64,000 bases of DNA from Polaromonas sp. (GCA_030654695.1 JAURWY010000003.1:1-64000), one strand, 5' to 3'. Positions 36,656 to 45,943 are shown, counted from the first letter of the stretch. Notes: generated by a model not told the origin, from the letters alone. Translations and numbers: made by a program.

Positions 36656-37447
36656 ATGATCGTTGAACGCATCTGGACGGGCAACAGCCTGCGCAATTTC
36701 AATTACCTGATCGCCTGCCCCGACACTGGCGAAGCTTTGGCGATTGATCCGCTGGACCACGAAAAATGCTTGGCCACCGCCAAAGCCAAAGGCTGGAACA
36801 TCACGCAGATTCTCAACACGCATGAGCACCACGACCACATCGGCGGCAATGCCGAGGTGGTGGCCGCCACCGGCGCCAAAGTGATTGCGCACCACAAGGC
36901 CGCTGGCAAAATTCCGGGCATGGACCGCGGCGTACAAGCCGGTGACGTGATCAAGGTGGGCAAGCACATTGAGCTGGAATGTTTGGACACCCCCGGCCAC
37001 ACTTATTGCCATATTTGCCTGTGTGCGCACGCTGAACAGCCAGCGCTTTTTTCAGGTGACACCTTGTTCAACGCCGGTGCTGGCAACGTGCACAACGGCG
37101 GCGACGTCGAAGCGCTGTACAGCAGCTTCACCGAGCAGCTGATGCGCCTGCCAGACAACACCCGCATCTTCCCCGGCCACGACTACATCGAGAGCAACCT
37201 GAAGTTCACGCTGGCCCGTGAGCCCGGCAATGCGGCCGCTGCAGCGCTCTTGCCAACAGTCGCCAGCCACGACCCGGCAACCTCCGTCGTGACCACGCTG
37301 AAAGACGAAAAAGAGTTCAACACCTTCATGCGTCTGAGCAACCCAAGCGTCATCGCTCAGCTGCGGGAAAGCTTTCCCGACTTGCCAGCAGAGCCGGATG
37401 CCAAGACGGTCTTCAAGAAGCTGCGAGAGCTGCGCAACGCTTGGTGA
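36656..37447 (+). CDS. gloB: hydroxyacylglutathione hydrolase (glyoxalase II)
   Basis: Hydrolyses S-lactoylglutathione to lactate and glutathione in methylglyoxal detoxification. 263 residues, metallo-beta-lactamase fold. The metal motif THEHHDHIGG has His56, His58, Asp60 and His61; LDTPGHTYCHICL, FSGDTLF and PGHDYIESNLKF supply the remaining ligands and the glutathione site of the C-terminal helical domain. Canonical length. Convergent with the aminotransferase gene. Confidence 0.94.
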   Translation: MIVERIWTGNSLRNFNYLIACPDTGEALAIDPLDHEKCLATAKAKGWNITQILNTHEHHDHIGGNAEVVAATGAKVIAHHKAAGKIPGMDRGVQAGDVIKVGKHIELECLDTPGHTYCHICLCAHAEQPALFSGDTLFNAGAGNVHNGGDVEALYSSFTEQLMRLPDNTRIFPGHDYIESNLKFTLAREPGNAAAAALLPTVASHDPATSVVTTLKDEKEFNTFMRLSNPSVIAQLRESFPDLPAEPDAKTVFKKLRELRNAW

Positions 37448-37474
37448 ACTGTGACAAGCTGCTGAACCTGATGT

Positions 37475-38668
37475 TCAGCAAGCCTTGCCAAGCCGGGCAA
37501 TACCCTCTTCGATCTTCGCCACATCGGCCGTGGCGAAGCTGAAGCGCAGCGTTGACATGTCCGGGTCTGCCGCATAAAACGGCGCACCCGGCACAAACGC
37601 CACGCCTTGCGCAATGGCTTTTTTGGCGAACTCGGCCGCGTCTTTGGTTTTGCCGTTGGCGCCTGTGAGTCGGGCCCAAAAGAACAAGCCACCCTCTGGC
37701 TGAGTGAACGCAATCGCGCCGCCCAGTTCACGCTTCAAGCCCGCGCCCATGGCGGCGGCACGTTCGGCATAGACCGCGCGCACCCGCGCTAAGGTGGCCG
37801 GCATGCGGCCCGCTTTGAGATACTGCGCTGCCGTGGCTTGAGCGAAGGTGCTGGTGTGGGCGTCACTGAACTGCTTGCACATGGTGGCTTTGGCCAACAG
37901 CTCGGCAGGCGCAATCATCCAGCCGACCCGCAAGCCCGGGCTCAACACCTTACTCATGCTGCCGCAATACGCTAGCCACTCGCGGCTGCCGGGAACATCG
38001 CGGCTGAGCGCCAACAAGCTGGGTGGTGGCACGTCATGAAAATACAAATCACCATACGGGTCGTCTTCAACCACCAGCGTTTGGTACTTGACGGCGAGCT
38101 CGAGCACTTTTTTGCGCCGCTCCAAATTGAGCAAGGCGCCACTCGGGTTGCCAAAGGTCGGGATCAGGTAGACAAACTTGGGTTTGTGTTCAGCGATGAG
38201 TTTTTCAAGGGCGTCGGTTTGCACGCCGTGCTCGTCAATTGGCGCGCTGATGATGTCCGCACCATACAGCCGAAAGCACTGAATGGTGGCCAGAAAAGTC
38301 GGGCCTTCGACAATCACTTTGTCGCCCGGGCTGATCATGGTCTTGCCCAGCAAATCCAGCCCTTGCTGGCTGCCGGTGGTGACGATCATGCCGTCGGGCT
38401 CCACAGCAACGCCTTTGGCAGCCATGAAGGCGGCGAGTTGTTCGCGCAGTGGGTTGTAGCCCTCGGTCGCGCCGTATTGCAAGGCACCGCCGGCTTCCTC
38501 GGTCAAGGCCAGATTGACGGCCTCCCGAATCCCTTCGACGTCAAACATCGCGCTGTCGGGAAAGCCACCGGCAAAGCTGATGATGCCGGGCTTGCCGAGC
38601 AGCTTGAAAAGCTCACGGATGGCAGAGGTTTCGACGTTGTTCAGGCGGTCGGCAAATGGCAGCGGCAT
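37475..38668 (-). CDS. PLP-dependent aminotransferase, MocR/LysN-like class I
   Basis: A 397-residue fold-type I aminotransferase. ISFAGGFPDSAMFD (30-43), QYGATEGYNPLR and the PLP lysine Lys240 in YCGSMSKVLSPGLRVGW place it with 2-aminoadipate/LysN and aromatic or branched-chain keto-acid aminotransferases; NPSG (174-177) and EDDPYGDLYF (201-210) bind PLP. Substrate not determinable by eye. No GntR domain is fused. Divergent from nth. Confidence 0.88.
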   Translation of the reverse strand: MPLPFADRLNNVETSAIRELFKLLGKPGIISFAGGFPDSAMFDVEGIREAVNLALTEEAGGALQYGATEGYNPLREQLAAFMAAKGVAVEPDGMIVTTGSQQGLDLLGKTMISPGDKVIVEGPTFLATIQCFRLYGADIISAPIDEHGVQTDALEKLIAEHKPKFVYLIPTFGNPSGALLNLERRKKVLELAVKYQTLVVEDDPYGDLYFHDVPPPSLLALSRDVPGSREWLAYCGSMSKVLSPGLRVGWMIAPAELLAKATMCKQFSDAHTSTFAQATAAQYLKAGRMPATLARVRAVYAERAAAMGAGLKRELGGAIAFTQPEGGLFFWARLTGANGKTKDAAEFAKKAIAQGVAFVPGAPFYAADPDMSTLRFSFATADVAKIEEGIARLGKAC

Positions 38669-38760
38669 GGGGCTCTCTCAGGGGAATGAATTTCACACAA
38701 GAGTTAGATGTTAACGCCGTTAAGAAGTCAAGACGACCGGCGCAGCCTAAACTGCCGAGC

Positions 38761-39393
38761 ATGAAATCTGCCGCCATCGCCTCGTTTTTTGCCACACTCA
38801 AAGCCGCCAACCCGCTGCCGGTGACCGAGCTCGAATACACCAGCGTCTTTGAGTTGCTGGCGGCCGTGCTGCTGTCGGCCCAAGCCACCGATGTCAGCGT
38901 GAACAAAGCCACGCGCAAGCTGTTCCCGGTGGCCAACACACCGCAAAAAATGCTCGCCCTCGGACTGGAAGAGCTTGAAAACCACATCAAAACCATCGGC
39001 CTGTTCCGCAGCAAAGCCAAGCATCTGCTGCAGACTTGCCAGATCTTGGTGGAGCGCCACGACGGCCAAGTGCCGCGCACACGCGAAGCCTTGCAGGCGC
39101 TGCCGGGCGTCGGCCGCAAGACCGCCAACGTGGTACTGAACTCGGCTTTTGGTGAAGCCGTGATGGCGGTGGATACGCATATTTTTCGGGTCAGCAACCG
39201 CACGGGTCTGGCCCCCGGTAAGAACGTCGATGAGGTCGAGGCCGGCTTGATGAAACGCACACCGCCCGAATACTTGGTGGACGCGCACCATTGGCTGATC
39301 TTGCTGGGACGCTACATTTGCCAAGCGCGCACGCCGCAATGCGGCCAGTGCGGTGTGCGGCAGTTTTGCGACTACAAAGAGAAGACGCTATAG
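38761..39393 (+). CDS. nth: endonuclease III
   Basis: Base-excision repair glycosylase/AP lyase for oxidised pyrimidines. 210 residues from the ATG at 38761 (MKSAAIASFFATL), matching family length; an in-frame upstream start is rejected. LPGVGRKTANVVL has the catalytic Lys, AVDTHIFRVSNR the catalytic Asp, and CQARTPQCGQCGVRQFC the C-x6-C-x2-C-x5-C [4Fe-4S] loop. Its last six bases overlap the end of the convergent btuD. Confidence 0.96.
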   Translation: MKSAAIASFFATLKAANPLPVTELEYTSVFELLAAVLLSAQATDVSVNKATRKLFPVANTPQKMLALGLEELENHIKTIGLFRSKAKHLLQTCQILVERHDGQVPRTREALQALPGVGRKTANVVLNSAFGEAVMAVDTHIFRVSNRTGLAPGKNVDEVEAGLMKRTPPEYLVDAHHWLILLGRYICQARTPQCGQCGVRQFCDYKEKTL

Positions 39394-40161
39394 ACGGGGC
39401 ACCGCCAGCCATTGGCCAGCCAGTTGAAAAATCGCAATTCGGCATTCAAACACCTGCTCCAGCGCGCTGTGGGTGGCCTGGTCATGGCAAGCGCCCTGGT
39501 GCACCACAAGCCCTTGTTGCATGACCAGCATGTCTTCTGCTTGCAAGGCCAATGACAGCTCATGCAACACGCTGACCACGGTTTTCCCTTCAGCCACCAG
39601 AGCGCGCACCAACAGCAGCCAGTCGGCTTGGTGCGGCGGGTCTAGGTTGGCCAGTGGTTCATCCATCAACAACACCTGCGCCTCAACCGCCAAGGCCCGT
39701 GCGAGTAGCACCCGCTGACGCTCACCAGCCGACAACTGCCCGACCAGCCGATGCCGCCAATCCCACGCCTGCGTCGCCCCCAAGGCACGCGCCACCGCCG
39801 CATGGTCAGACGCTGCTGGCCCGGCCAGCCAAGGCTGGTGCGGCAAGCGGCCCAGCATGACGAGGTCGTAGACCCGCAAGTCGTCGGCCGAGCTTTCGCC
39901 CTGCCCCAGCCACGCCAGTTGTTGTGCCCGTTCGCGGCCGCTGTAAGCCAGCAAGGGCCGGCTCAACAGATCCACCTCGCCGCTGTGCGGCAACAGCCCG
40001 GCCAACACGCGCAGCAAGGTCGATTTGCCGGCACCGTTGGGCCCGACCACGCTGGTCCAGCAAGCTGCGCGCAGACTCAAGGAAACGTCATGCAGCACGG
40101 TCACGCCGCCCAGCGACGCGCCTACATGGCGGGCTTGCAAAGCCAGATCAGATACCTTCAT
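39388..40161 (-). CDS. btuD: cobalamin-type ABC transporter ATPase
   Basis: ATPase of a vitamin B12 (iron-siderophore family) importer. 257 residues; Walker A GPNGAGKST (about 38-46), signature LSAGERQRVLLARAL, Walker B VLLMDEPLANLD. Start at 40161 overlaps the permease stop by four bases (ATGA), favouring it over an in-frame extension. Assigned to B12 because the whole operon lies behind a cobalamin riboswitch. Confidence 0.88.
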   Translation of the reverse strand: MKVSDLALQARHVGASLGGVTVLHDVSLSLRAACWTSVVGPNGAGKSTLLRVLAGLLPHSGEVDLLSRPLLAYSGRERAQQLAWLGQGESSADDLRVYDLVMLGRLPHQPWLAGPAASDHAAVARALGATQAWDWRHRLVGQLSAGERQRVLLARALAVEAQVLLMDEPLANLDPPHQADWLLLVRALVAEGKTVVSVLHELSLALQAEDMLVMQQGLVVHQGACHDQATHSALEQVFECRIAIFQLAGQWLAVPRL

Positions 40162-41174
40162 GAGCGTCGGCCGGCAACGCCCTGGCGGTGCATCAGCCAC
40201 AACAAATAAGCGCCGCCCAAGACCGCCGTCAACACGCCCACTGGCAACTCACGCGGCGCCAAGACCGAGCGCGCCAACAAATCTGCGGCCAACAGCAACA
40301 CAGCGCCAGTCAGGCTGGCGAGGCCGATTAATCGGCCCGGCGTTGTCTTGACCAACGAACGCACCAGATGCGGCGCAGCCAAGCCAACAAAAGCAATCAA
40401 GCCGGTCTGCGCCACTGCCGTGCCGGTGGCCAGCGCCAGCACGCCGATGAGCGCGGCACGCAAAGCCGGCAACGGCAAGCCCAGACTTTGCGCCGTGCTT
40501 TCGCCCAAAGCCAGACCGTCCAGCACCGGGCTCATGACCCACGCCGCCACCAGCGTGAACAGCGCCACCGCAGCCATCAGCACGCACGCCGGCCAAGCCA
40601 CAAAGCTGGTGCTGCCGAGCATGAAAGACTGCATCGCCTGCATGATGCCCGGCGACAGCAACAAGGCCAGCGAGGTCAACGCGCCCAACACCACGCCCAC
40701 CACCACGCCGGCCAGCAGCAGCCGCAGTGTGTGCTGCACACCTTGCGCCAACAGCAGGGTCAGCAACACCGCCAGCACCGCGCCCGTGAAGGCCGCGCCG
40801 GCCAAGCCCAGCCGCGCCAGCCACTCAGTGGCCAGCGGTGAAACGCCCAACAAGGCCATGGCCAAAGCCACGCCCAGCGAAGCACCCGAAGCACTGCCCA
40901 GCAAATAAGGATCAGCCAAAGGATTGCGAAACAAGCCTTGTGCCACCGCGCCAGCCAGCCCGAGCAAGGCGCCCGCCAACCAAGCACCCACGCTGCGCGG
41001 CAAACGAATGTCCCAGACGATCTGCCACGCTTGCGGGTCACGCTGCATGTCGGCCAGACTCTCCAGCCCGGTGCTGCCCACGCCCATGCCCAGCAGCAAT
41101 AGAACGGCACTCGCCAGCAACAAAACCAAAGCCAGCACGCGGCCCTGACGCGGTGGATGTCCGGTCGGCGTCAT
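40158..41174 (-). CDS. btuC: cobalamin-type ABC transporter permease
   Basis: A 338-residue FecCD/BtuC permease with about ten helices. RLPRSVGAWLAGALLGLAGAVAQGLFRNPLADPYLLGSASGASLG in pieces is the family signature (residues about 55-100), and VGLAAPHLVRSLV the ATPase-coupling region. Overlaps btuD by four bases and the binding protein gene by four. Confidence 0.92.
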   Translation of the reverse strand: MTPTGHPPRQGRVLALVLLLASAVLLLLGMGVGSTGLESLADMQRDPQAWQIVWDIRLPRSVGAWLAGALLGLAGAVAQGLFRNPLADPYLLGSASGASLGVALAMALLGVSPLATEWLARLGLAGAAFTGAVLAVLLTLLLAQGVQHTLRLLLAGVVVGVVLGALTSLALLLSPGIMQAMQSFMLGSTSFVAWPACVLMAAVALFTLVAAWVMSPVLDGLALGESTAQSLGLPLPALRAALIGVLALATGTAVAQTGLIAFVGLAAPHLVRSLVKTTPGRLIGLASLTGAVLLLAADLLARSVLAPRELPVGVLTAVLGGAYLLWLMHRQGVAGRRS

Positions 41175-42067
41175 TTGCTTTTGTCCATAACTTGCATTTT
41201 TTCATTCAAGCAGCGCGCCATCAAACCAGCGGCTTCTGCCAAGCGCGGACCCGCCCGTACCAACACATCGGCCTGCTCAGGACTCAGCACGCAAACGCGT
41301 TGCTCTCGCACCGCGCGCATGCTGGCCCAGCCGGGGTAAAGCACCAAGCCTTGCGGACTGCGCCCACCAACGATGATGACATCCGGATCAGCCCGCACCA
41401 CAAACTCGGGATTGAGTTGCGGGAAAGGCCCTAACGCGCCCGGCACGCTGTTGCGCGCACCCAGCCGTGTGAGTGTTTCGCCAATGAAGGAAGACTCGCT
41501 GGCCGCATAGGGGCCGCGGCCGACTTCGACATACACCCGGGCTTGGCGAGCTGGTGCGTTCAGACTCTTGGCCACCGCATTCAGGCTGCTGTCCATGCGC
41601 TGCCACAAGCGCGCAGCGTGGTCATCGGGCAGGCCCAGCACCACGCCCAGAGTATTCAAAACACGCCGCAAGTCAGCATGTGTTTTAGGTTCCAGCGCCA
41701 GCACCTTGATGCCCAGCGACTGCAGCCGCTGGCTCGCCCGAGACGAACTCGCCAACAACACCAAGTCTGGTTTCAGCGCAACGATGGCCTCAATGCTCGG
41801 CTCTAGTCCGGCGCCCACCACTGGCAACTGCCGCACTTGGGCCGGGTAGTTGGAGTACTCGTCCACACCCACCAGCCGCTGGCATTGGTCCAGCGCGCAA
41901 ACACTCTCGGTCAGCGACGGCAACAAACTGACGATGCGCTGCGGCGGCTGCGCCAGCGTGAGGGCAGTGCCGCGGTCATCGAACACCTGCAGCGCGTGAG
42001 CGGGGAAAACGAACGCGCCACAAGCCAGCAACCATGCACAAAAAAGAAGCCGACTGCGCTCAAGCAT
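41171..42067 (-). CDS. btuF: periplasmic cobalamin-binding protein (BtuF-like)
   Basis: A 298-residue type III substrate-binding protein with a signal peptide (1-25, ending FVFPAHA). QRIVSLLPSLTESVCALDQCQRLVGVDEYSNYP is the BtuF-like first lobe; IEAIVALKPDLVLLASSS and DVIIVGGRS the linker and second lobe. ATG at 42067 gives the signal peptide; it overlaps the end of the preceding gene by eight bases. Probably feeds BtuCD. Confidence 0.87.
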   Translation of the reverse strand: MLERSRLLFCAWLLACGAFVFPAHALQVFDDRGTALTLAQPPQRIVSLLPSLTESVCALDQCQRLVGVDEYSNYPAQVRQLPVVGAGLEPSIEAIVALKPDLVLLASSSRASQRLQSLGIKVLALEPKTHADLRRVLNTLGVVLGLPDDHAARLWQRMDSSLNAVAKSLNAPARQARVYVEVGRGPYAASESSFIGETLTRLGARNSVPGALGPFPQLNPEFVVRADPDVIIVGGRSPQGLVLYPGWASMRAVREQRVCVLSPEQADVLVRAGPRLAEAAGLMARCLNEKMQVMDKSK

Positions 42068-42863
42068 GCTCAGCGCCCCAAGCCATGACGATGCGGTGCA
42101 GCTGCTCAACACCATCTGTCAATGCCGCCGGCCCGGGCTGCAAAATATCGGCCGATTTGATCTCGAAAATCTGCCCTGTTTTCACCGCATTGACCTCGCC
42201 CCAACCCGGCCGCGCCAACACGTGCGCCGGCCTGAAACGCCGGCCGCACCACGACCCGATGATGATGTCCGGCTGCCGCGCCACGATGTCTGCGCCGTCG
42301 GCAATGATGCGGCCCTTGCCCATCGGCTCACGCGCCAGTTCAGGAAAGCAATCGTCACCACCAGCGATGCCGATCAACTCCGAAACCCAAGCAATCGCGC
42401 TGATGTGCGGGTCGTACCATTCTTCGAAATAAACGCGCGGCCGACGCGGCAGCTTAGCGGCCACTTGCGCGATTTCGGTAAGCCGCTGCTGCATGACCTT
42501 GATGAGCGCCAACCCTTTGTCAGCCTGCCCGACCATCGCCGCCAGTTGAAACATCATCGAGAAAATCTCAGCCACGCTGCGCTGATTGAAGATCGTGACC
42601 TGCACCCCCGCGCGAATGAGTTGCGCCGCAATGTCAGCCTGCAGATCAGAAAAACCAATCACGCAGTCCGGCTTGAGCTCTACGATCTTGTCGATCTTGG
42701 CGCTCAAGAAAGCACTGACTTTGGGCTTGTCAACACGCGCTTGCGGCGGTCGCACGGTGTAGCCAGAAATCCCCACAATGCGCCGCTCCTCCCCCAACAG
42801 ATAAAGCCACTCGGTGGGTTCTTCTGTGAGGCAGACGATGCGTTGGGGGCCTAGGTGGAGCAT
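42060..42863 (-). CDS. cobalamin-binding-like protein without signal peptide
   Basis: A 267-residue protein of the same periplasmic-binding fold as BtuF (PQRIVCLTEEPTEWLYLLGEERRIVG, LKPDCVIGFSDLQADIA, YFEEWYDPHISAIAW) but starting MLHLGPQRIV with no export signal, so cytosolic as annotated. Homologues are often found next to B12 genes. A role as intracellular corrinoid binder or salvage protein is inference. It lies between the TonB receptor gene (3 bp) and btuF (overlap 8 bp), in the riboswitch-controlled operon. Confidence 0.8.
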   Translation of the reverse strand: MLHLGPQRIVCLTEEPTEWLYLLGEERRIVGISGYTVRPPQARVDKPKVSAFLSAKIDKIVELKPDCVIGFSDLQADIAAQLIRAGVQVTIFNQRSVAEIFSMMFQLAAMVGQADKGLALIKVMQQRLTEIAQVAAKLPRRPRVYFEEWYDPHISAIAWVSELIGIAGGDDCFPELAREPMGKGRIIADGADIVARQPDIIIGSWCGRRFRPAHVLARPGWGEVNAVKTGQIFEIKSADILQPGPAALTDGVEQLHRIVMAWGAEHA

Positions 42864-42866
42864 TGT

Positions 42867-44723
42867 TTAACGACTTGGACTGTATTGCAATGTCGCCATG
42901 ACTGAGCGGCCCGGCGTGTTGTAACCGTAAGCCAATTGGTAGTCGCGGTTAAACGCATTGTCTAGGCGAAGGCGAAGTGTCACATCTTTGTCGATTTTCT
43001 TGCTTGCATACAAAGACACCAGCGCATAACCACTTAATGCGCGAGCGCCCTCCGAGCGTTCACCAGATGCATAAATCTTGCTTCCCAACTCGTAGCCACC
43101 GACCACCCGAGACACATCCAAGGAGCCGTACAGACGCGCCCGGCGGTCCAGTAATTTGTCATCTGTGAGATTAAAAGGCTTCTGGGACACCCATGAGCCT
43201 TTGATGCTGTTGCCCAACCACTGAGCGCGCGTCGTCAACTCCAAGCCTTTGTTTTGAACTTCACCAACATTGGTGTAAGCGTCGTAATTGGCGTTGGGCG
43301 TCAGCGCATCTTTGGTGTTGGTTTGGAAATACACAGCCCGCACATAGCTGGAGCCCGAGGCATACACGAGACCCGCCTCACGGCTGGCATATGTTTCAGG
43401 CTTGAGCATCGGTGTGGTCGAAACTTCATAAGCAGTCGGCGCCCTGAAACCGCTTGATGTGGAAACGGTCAGCTTGAAGGCTTGCGCCAATTGATAACCC
43501 AAGCCCAACAGCGCAGCATTGTTCTTGACATCATTGGTGCTTTGCGCGCCGCCGCTCCGGGTGTCGACACTGATCTCGTCATGGCGAACATTGGCCTGCA
43601 GCGTCAATTTATCAAAGGTGCTGGTCGCGCCGACAAAATAACCCAAGCCATCGCGCTGCATGTCGTATCCCCATGCACCATTGGCCGAAAAATTCTCGCG
43701 AGACTTGTCGACGCCAAAGTTCACCAAAGTGTTCGATCGCAGTTGGTAGGTGTTGAACCAGCGAACAACATCGTTGGTTCCTTCAAACAATCCATAGCTG
43801 GCTAAACGCGTTTGATTTTTGAAGTCTTCATACGTCAGCCTTGAAGAGGACACATCAACCGTACTCACCCAGTCGTCCCCGAGCGCTTTGCGCATGTAGA
43901 CATTGAGAGATGAATTTTTCTTTTTGAATTGATGCGTATCGGCCGGCGTGTCGTACGGTGAATCGTAAAAAGTACTGGACGTATTGGCCGCCAAGCGCAA
44001 GCCCACGCTCAACCCAGCATCGATTTTGCGATCGACGCGGGCTGCTGCAAATTCACTGGAATAAGCATCTGCAGCTGGATTCACAGCCGCATTTTGGCGT
44101 GCATTCATCGCCGAAAAGCCATCCGACTGGTTGCGTCCAGCATTGATATTGAAACTGTACTCACCCGTCGTGCCACCGTAACCGGCCGACAACTCACGGG
44201 TGTTGCGTGAACCGTAGCTGAGCGTCCCATAAGCGGCTGGTTTTCCTTTTCCGCCGCGCGTGGTGATGCTGATCACACCACCCACCGCAGCGTCGCCATA
44301 AAGCGCACTGGCATTGCCGCGCAAAACCTCGATGCGTTCGATCTGCGCCAACGGGACATCCAGAATTTGCAAAGAACCTATCTGATCTACAGGAGAGCGA
44401 ACACCGTCAATCATGATCACCAGATTGATGCTGCTTTGTCCCCGGAGAAACATCGATGTGGTGGTTCCTGGGCCACCATTTCGGCCAAACTCAAAACCCG
44501 CTTCCCCCTGAAGCAAGTCCACCAAAGTGGGCGCTTGCGACTGATCAATGTCCTCTCTGGTGAAGACAGAAACCGAGACCAATGCATCAGAAAGAAGTTG
44601 TTCAGATCGGGCTGCCACCACGACGATGGGGTTGAGTTCCAAGACTTGAGCAAGGGACAGCGAGTGCCAAGGGAAAACGGAAAGCGCAAGCACAGCGCCA
44701 CGTAAGGAGACCGATTTTTTCAT
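42867..44723 (-). CDS. btuB: TonB-dependent vitamin B12 receptor
   Basis: Outer-membrane receptor of 618 residues with a signal peptide (MKKSVSLRGAVLALSVFPWH, cleavage after SLAQ), a TonB-box-like PIVVVAAR near the mature N-terminus, the plug (DLLQGEAGFEFGRNGGPGTTTSMFLRG) and a 22-strand barrel ending in ...MATLQYSPSR with the terminal aromatic pattern weak. Assigned as the B12 receptor because of the riboswitch and the downstream btuF/C/D genes; the plug resembles BtuB (IEVLRGNASALYGDAAVGG). First gene of the operon. Confidence 0.88.
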   Translation of the reverse strand: MKKSVSLRGAVLALSVFPWHSLSLAQVLELNPIVVVAARSEQLLSDALVSVSVFTREDIDQSQAPTLVDLLQGEAGFEFGRNGGPGTTTSMFLRGQSSINLVIMIDGVRSPVDQIGSLQILDVPLAQIERIEVLRGNASALYGDAAVGGVISITTRGGKGKPAAYGTLSYGSRNTRELSAGYGGTTGEYSFNINAGRNQSDGFSAMNARQNAAVNPAADAYSSEFAAARVDRKIDAGLSVGLRLAANTSSTFYDSPYDTPADTHQFKKKNSSLNVYMRKALGDDWVSTVDVSSSRLTYEDFKNQTRLASYGLFEGTNDVVRWFNTYQLRSNTLVNFGVDKSRENFSANGAWGYDMQRDGLGYFVGATSTFDKLTLQANVRHDEISVDTRSGGAQSTNDVKNNAALLGLGYQLAQAFKLTVSTSSGFRAPTAYEVSTTPMLKPETYASREAGLVYASGSSYVRAVYFQTNTKDALTPNANYDAYTNVGEVQNKGLELTTRAQWLGNSIKGSWVSQKPFNLTDDKLLDRRARLYGSLDVSRVVGGYELGSKIYASGERSEGARALSGYALVSLYASKKIDKDVTLRLRLDNAFNRDYQLAYGYNTPGRSVMATLQYSPSR

Positions 44724-44819
44724 GATGAACATCCACAACAAAAGCCCTCACCGGCTTCCCCGCCAGTGCATGAGCGTTACGAACGCACGCCTTCAAAAAA
44801 AGGGCGCACGTTCACCTTG

Positions 44820-45073
44820 TTGGCCGGTATCCGGGCTGACGAAGCGACCTTCATCGCCTTCCCAAGCACTTGTTCAAGGCGCTCAGTGGCGAGTGATGAA
44901 AGCGGAATACAGTTGCAAGCCAAAAAGCTCGTAACGCATTCGTTCGTTTTACCGTTGCGGGGGCAGCGCAGGTTAGAAGACTCGGCGCCCACACACCATG
45001 ACGATGCACTTGGCCTCAGCTCCCTCCTGCTTCCCGTTGAACTGCGGCATGTGAACCACACCGCGAGCACCAA
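44820..45073 (-). promoter_or_regulatory. cobalamin riboswitch
   Basis: Reads on the minus strand from GGTGCTC (45071-45065), AACGGGAA (near 45040), GCGCTGCCCCCGCAACGGTA (44969-44950, the most conserved element), B12 box GCCACTG (44890-44884), GGGAAGGCGATGAAGG, to GTCAGCCCGGATACCGGCC (44840-44822). All core elements of the adenosyl-/methylcobalamin aptamer occur in order. A G-U-rich hairpin (about 44770-44810) lies between aptamer and btuB and may be the expression platform. This accounts for most of the 403 bp between btuB and the zapB-like gene. Confidence 0.93.
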
Positions 45074-45126
45074 CAATGAACATTCTACGTGGCGTTAGTT
45101 CCTTCAACCCTACAATTCACCCTGTT

Positions 45127-45375
45127 ATGGCCGACACCCCCCACATCGAACAGCTGGTTGAACGCGTAGAGCGGCTGTTGCTGCGCTATGACGAATTGCA
45201 GCGCACCAACGCCTTACTCACCCAGCACATAGATGCCCTGACACTTGAGCGCGACTCACTGAAGTCACGTCTGAGTGCGGCGCGCGCACGCGTCGACGGC
45301 CTGTTGGATCGCTTGCCCAAAGCTGAGGTCAAAGCAGAAGTCAATGGCGCTTCAGACGCTGCCACGGAGAATTAA
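45127..45375 (+). CDS. ZapB-like (DUF904) cell division coiled-coil protein
   Basis: An 82-residue protein, almost entirely coiled coil (residues 5-65, IEQLVERVERLLLRYDELQR), as in DUF904/ZapB-like proteins that sit before zapA in betaproteobacteria. ZapB links ZapA/FtsZ to the Z-ring periphery in gamma-proteobacteria; equivalence here is inferred from order and fold. ATG at 45127 (MADTPH) chosen over an in-frame start within the B12 leader region. Two bases before zapA. Confidence 0.85.
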   Translation: MADTPHIEQLVERVERLLLRYDELQRTNALLTQHIDALTLERDSLKSRLSAARARVDGLLDRLPKAEVKAEVNGASDAATEN

Positions 45376-45377
45376 AA

Positions 45378-45701
45378 ATGAAGCAGCTTGAAGTGAAGAT
45401 CATGGGCCAAAGCTATTTGCTAGGCTGCCCTGACGGTGGTGATGCCCGCCTGCTCGAAGCCGTCGACAAAGTCGACATCGCCATGTGCAAGATCCGCGAC
45501 GCCGGCAAGATCAAAGCACGAGACCGGATCGCCGTCTTGGCCGCTCTGAACTTAGCCTTTGAAGTGTCTGACCGGCCAGGCGTGCCAGCGCCGGTGCTGC
45601 GGCCAGAAGGCGCGGCCAACGACGCGGCAGATGGCGCTCAACTTGGCTCCCTGCTGAGTCGACTCGACACCGCCCTCGGCGTTGACGGCCGCTTGCTTTA
45701 A
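45378..45701 (+). CDS. zapA: cell division protein ZapA
   Basis: Z-ring-associated protein that bundles FtsZ. 107 residues: MKQLEVKIMGQSYLLGCPDGGDARLLEA is the ZapA globular domain, RDRIAVLAALNLAFEVSD the start of the coiled-coil. Typical length. Follows the ZapB-like gene by two bases and precedes the 6S RNA gene, the zapA-ssrS order known from many proteobacteria. Confidence 0.94.
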   Translation: MKQLEVKIMGQSYLLGCPDGGDARLLEAVDKVDIAMCKIRDAGKIKARDRIAVLAALNLAFEVSDRPGVPAPVLRPEGAANDAADGAQLGSLLSRLDTALGVDGRLL

Positions 45702-45759
45702 CCCTGCAACGAACGCACAGACTTGATGATTCGGCGGCCTTGGTTGTCCTGATCGCGCC

Positions 45760-45765
45760 TACAAT
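45760..45765 (+). promoter_or_regulatory. -10 element of the 6S RNA gene
   Basis: TACAAT six bases before the first base of the predicted RNA (45771). No strong -35 seen; TTGGTT at 45740-45745 is spaced 14 bp. Confidence 0.55.
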
Positions 45766-45770
45766 CAAAC

Positions 45771-45943
45771 CGTCTGCGTTACTCGCTGGGTTTTATACTT
45801 CCTTGTACCAATGCTTTTTAAGCACGGGCTTGGTAAATTGTCAGGCAGGTGTGATCGTCTCGCGTTAGACGGCCCCGAAGCCTGACTGCCCTCGCCCACC
45901 TGAACCCCGGTTCAGGATGAGAATCCAGCCGTTTCGCAGACAC
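45771..45943 (+). ncRNA. ssrS: 6S RNA
   Basis: About 173 nt directly downstream of zapA. The closing stem pairs GTCTGCG (45772-45778) with CGCAGAC (45935-45941), and CTGGGTT with AATCCAG (45922-45928) through one wobble. An internal TACCAA/TTGGTA hairpin and the CACCTGAACCCCGGTTCAGG stem near the 3' side (45897-45916) match the 6S consensus layout. 6S RNA mimics an open promoter and inhibits sigma-70 RNA polymerase in stationary phase. Its 3' strand is the left copy of a 20-bp direct repeat, see the island. Confidence 0.88.
45922..45941 (+). repeat. direct repeat, left copy (attL-like) in the 6S RNA 3' end
   Basis: AATCCAGCCGTTTCGCAGAC, identical to 54354-54373. This copy is the 3' strand of the 6S RNA closing stem. 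Downstream it continues ACCTTTCCC, without the long T-run found after the right copy. Confidence 0.9.
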
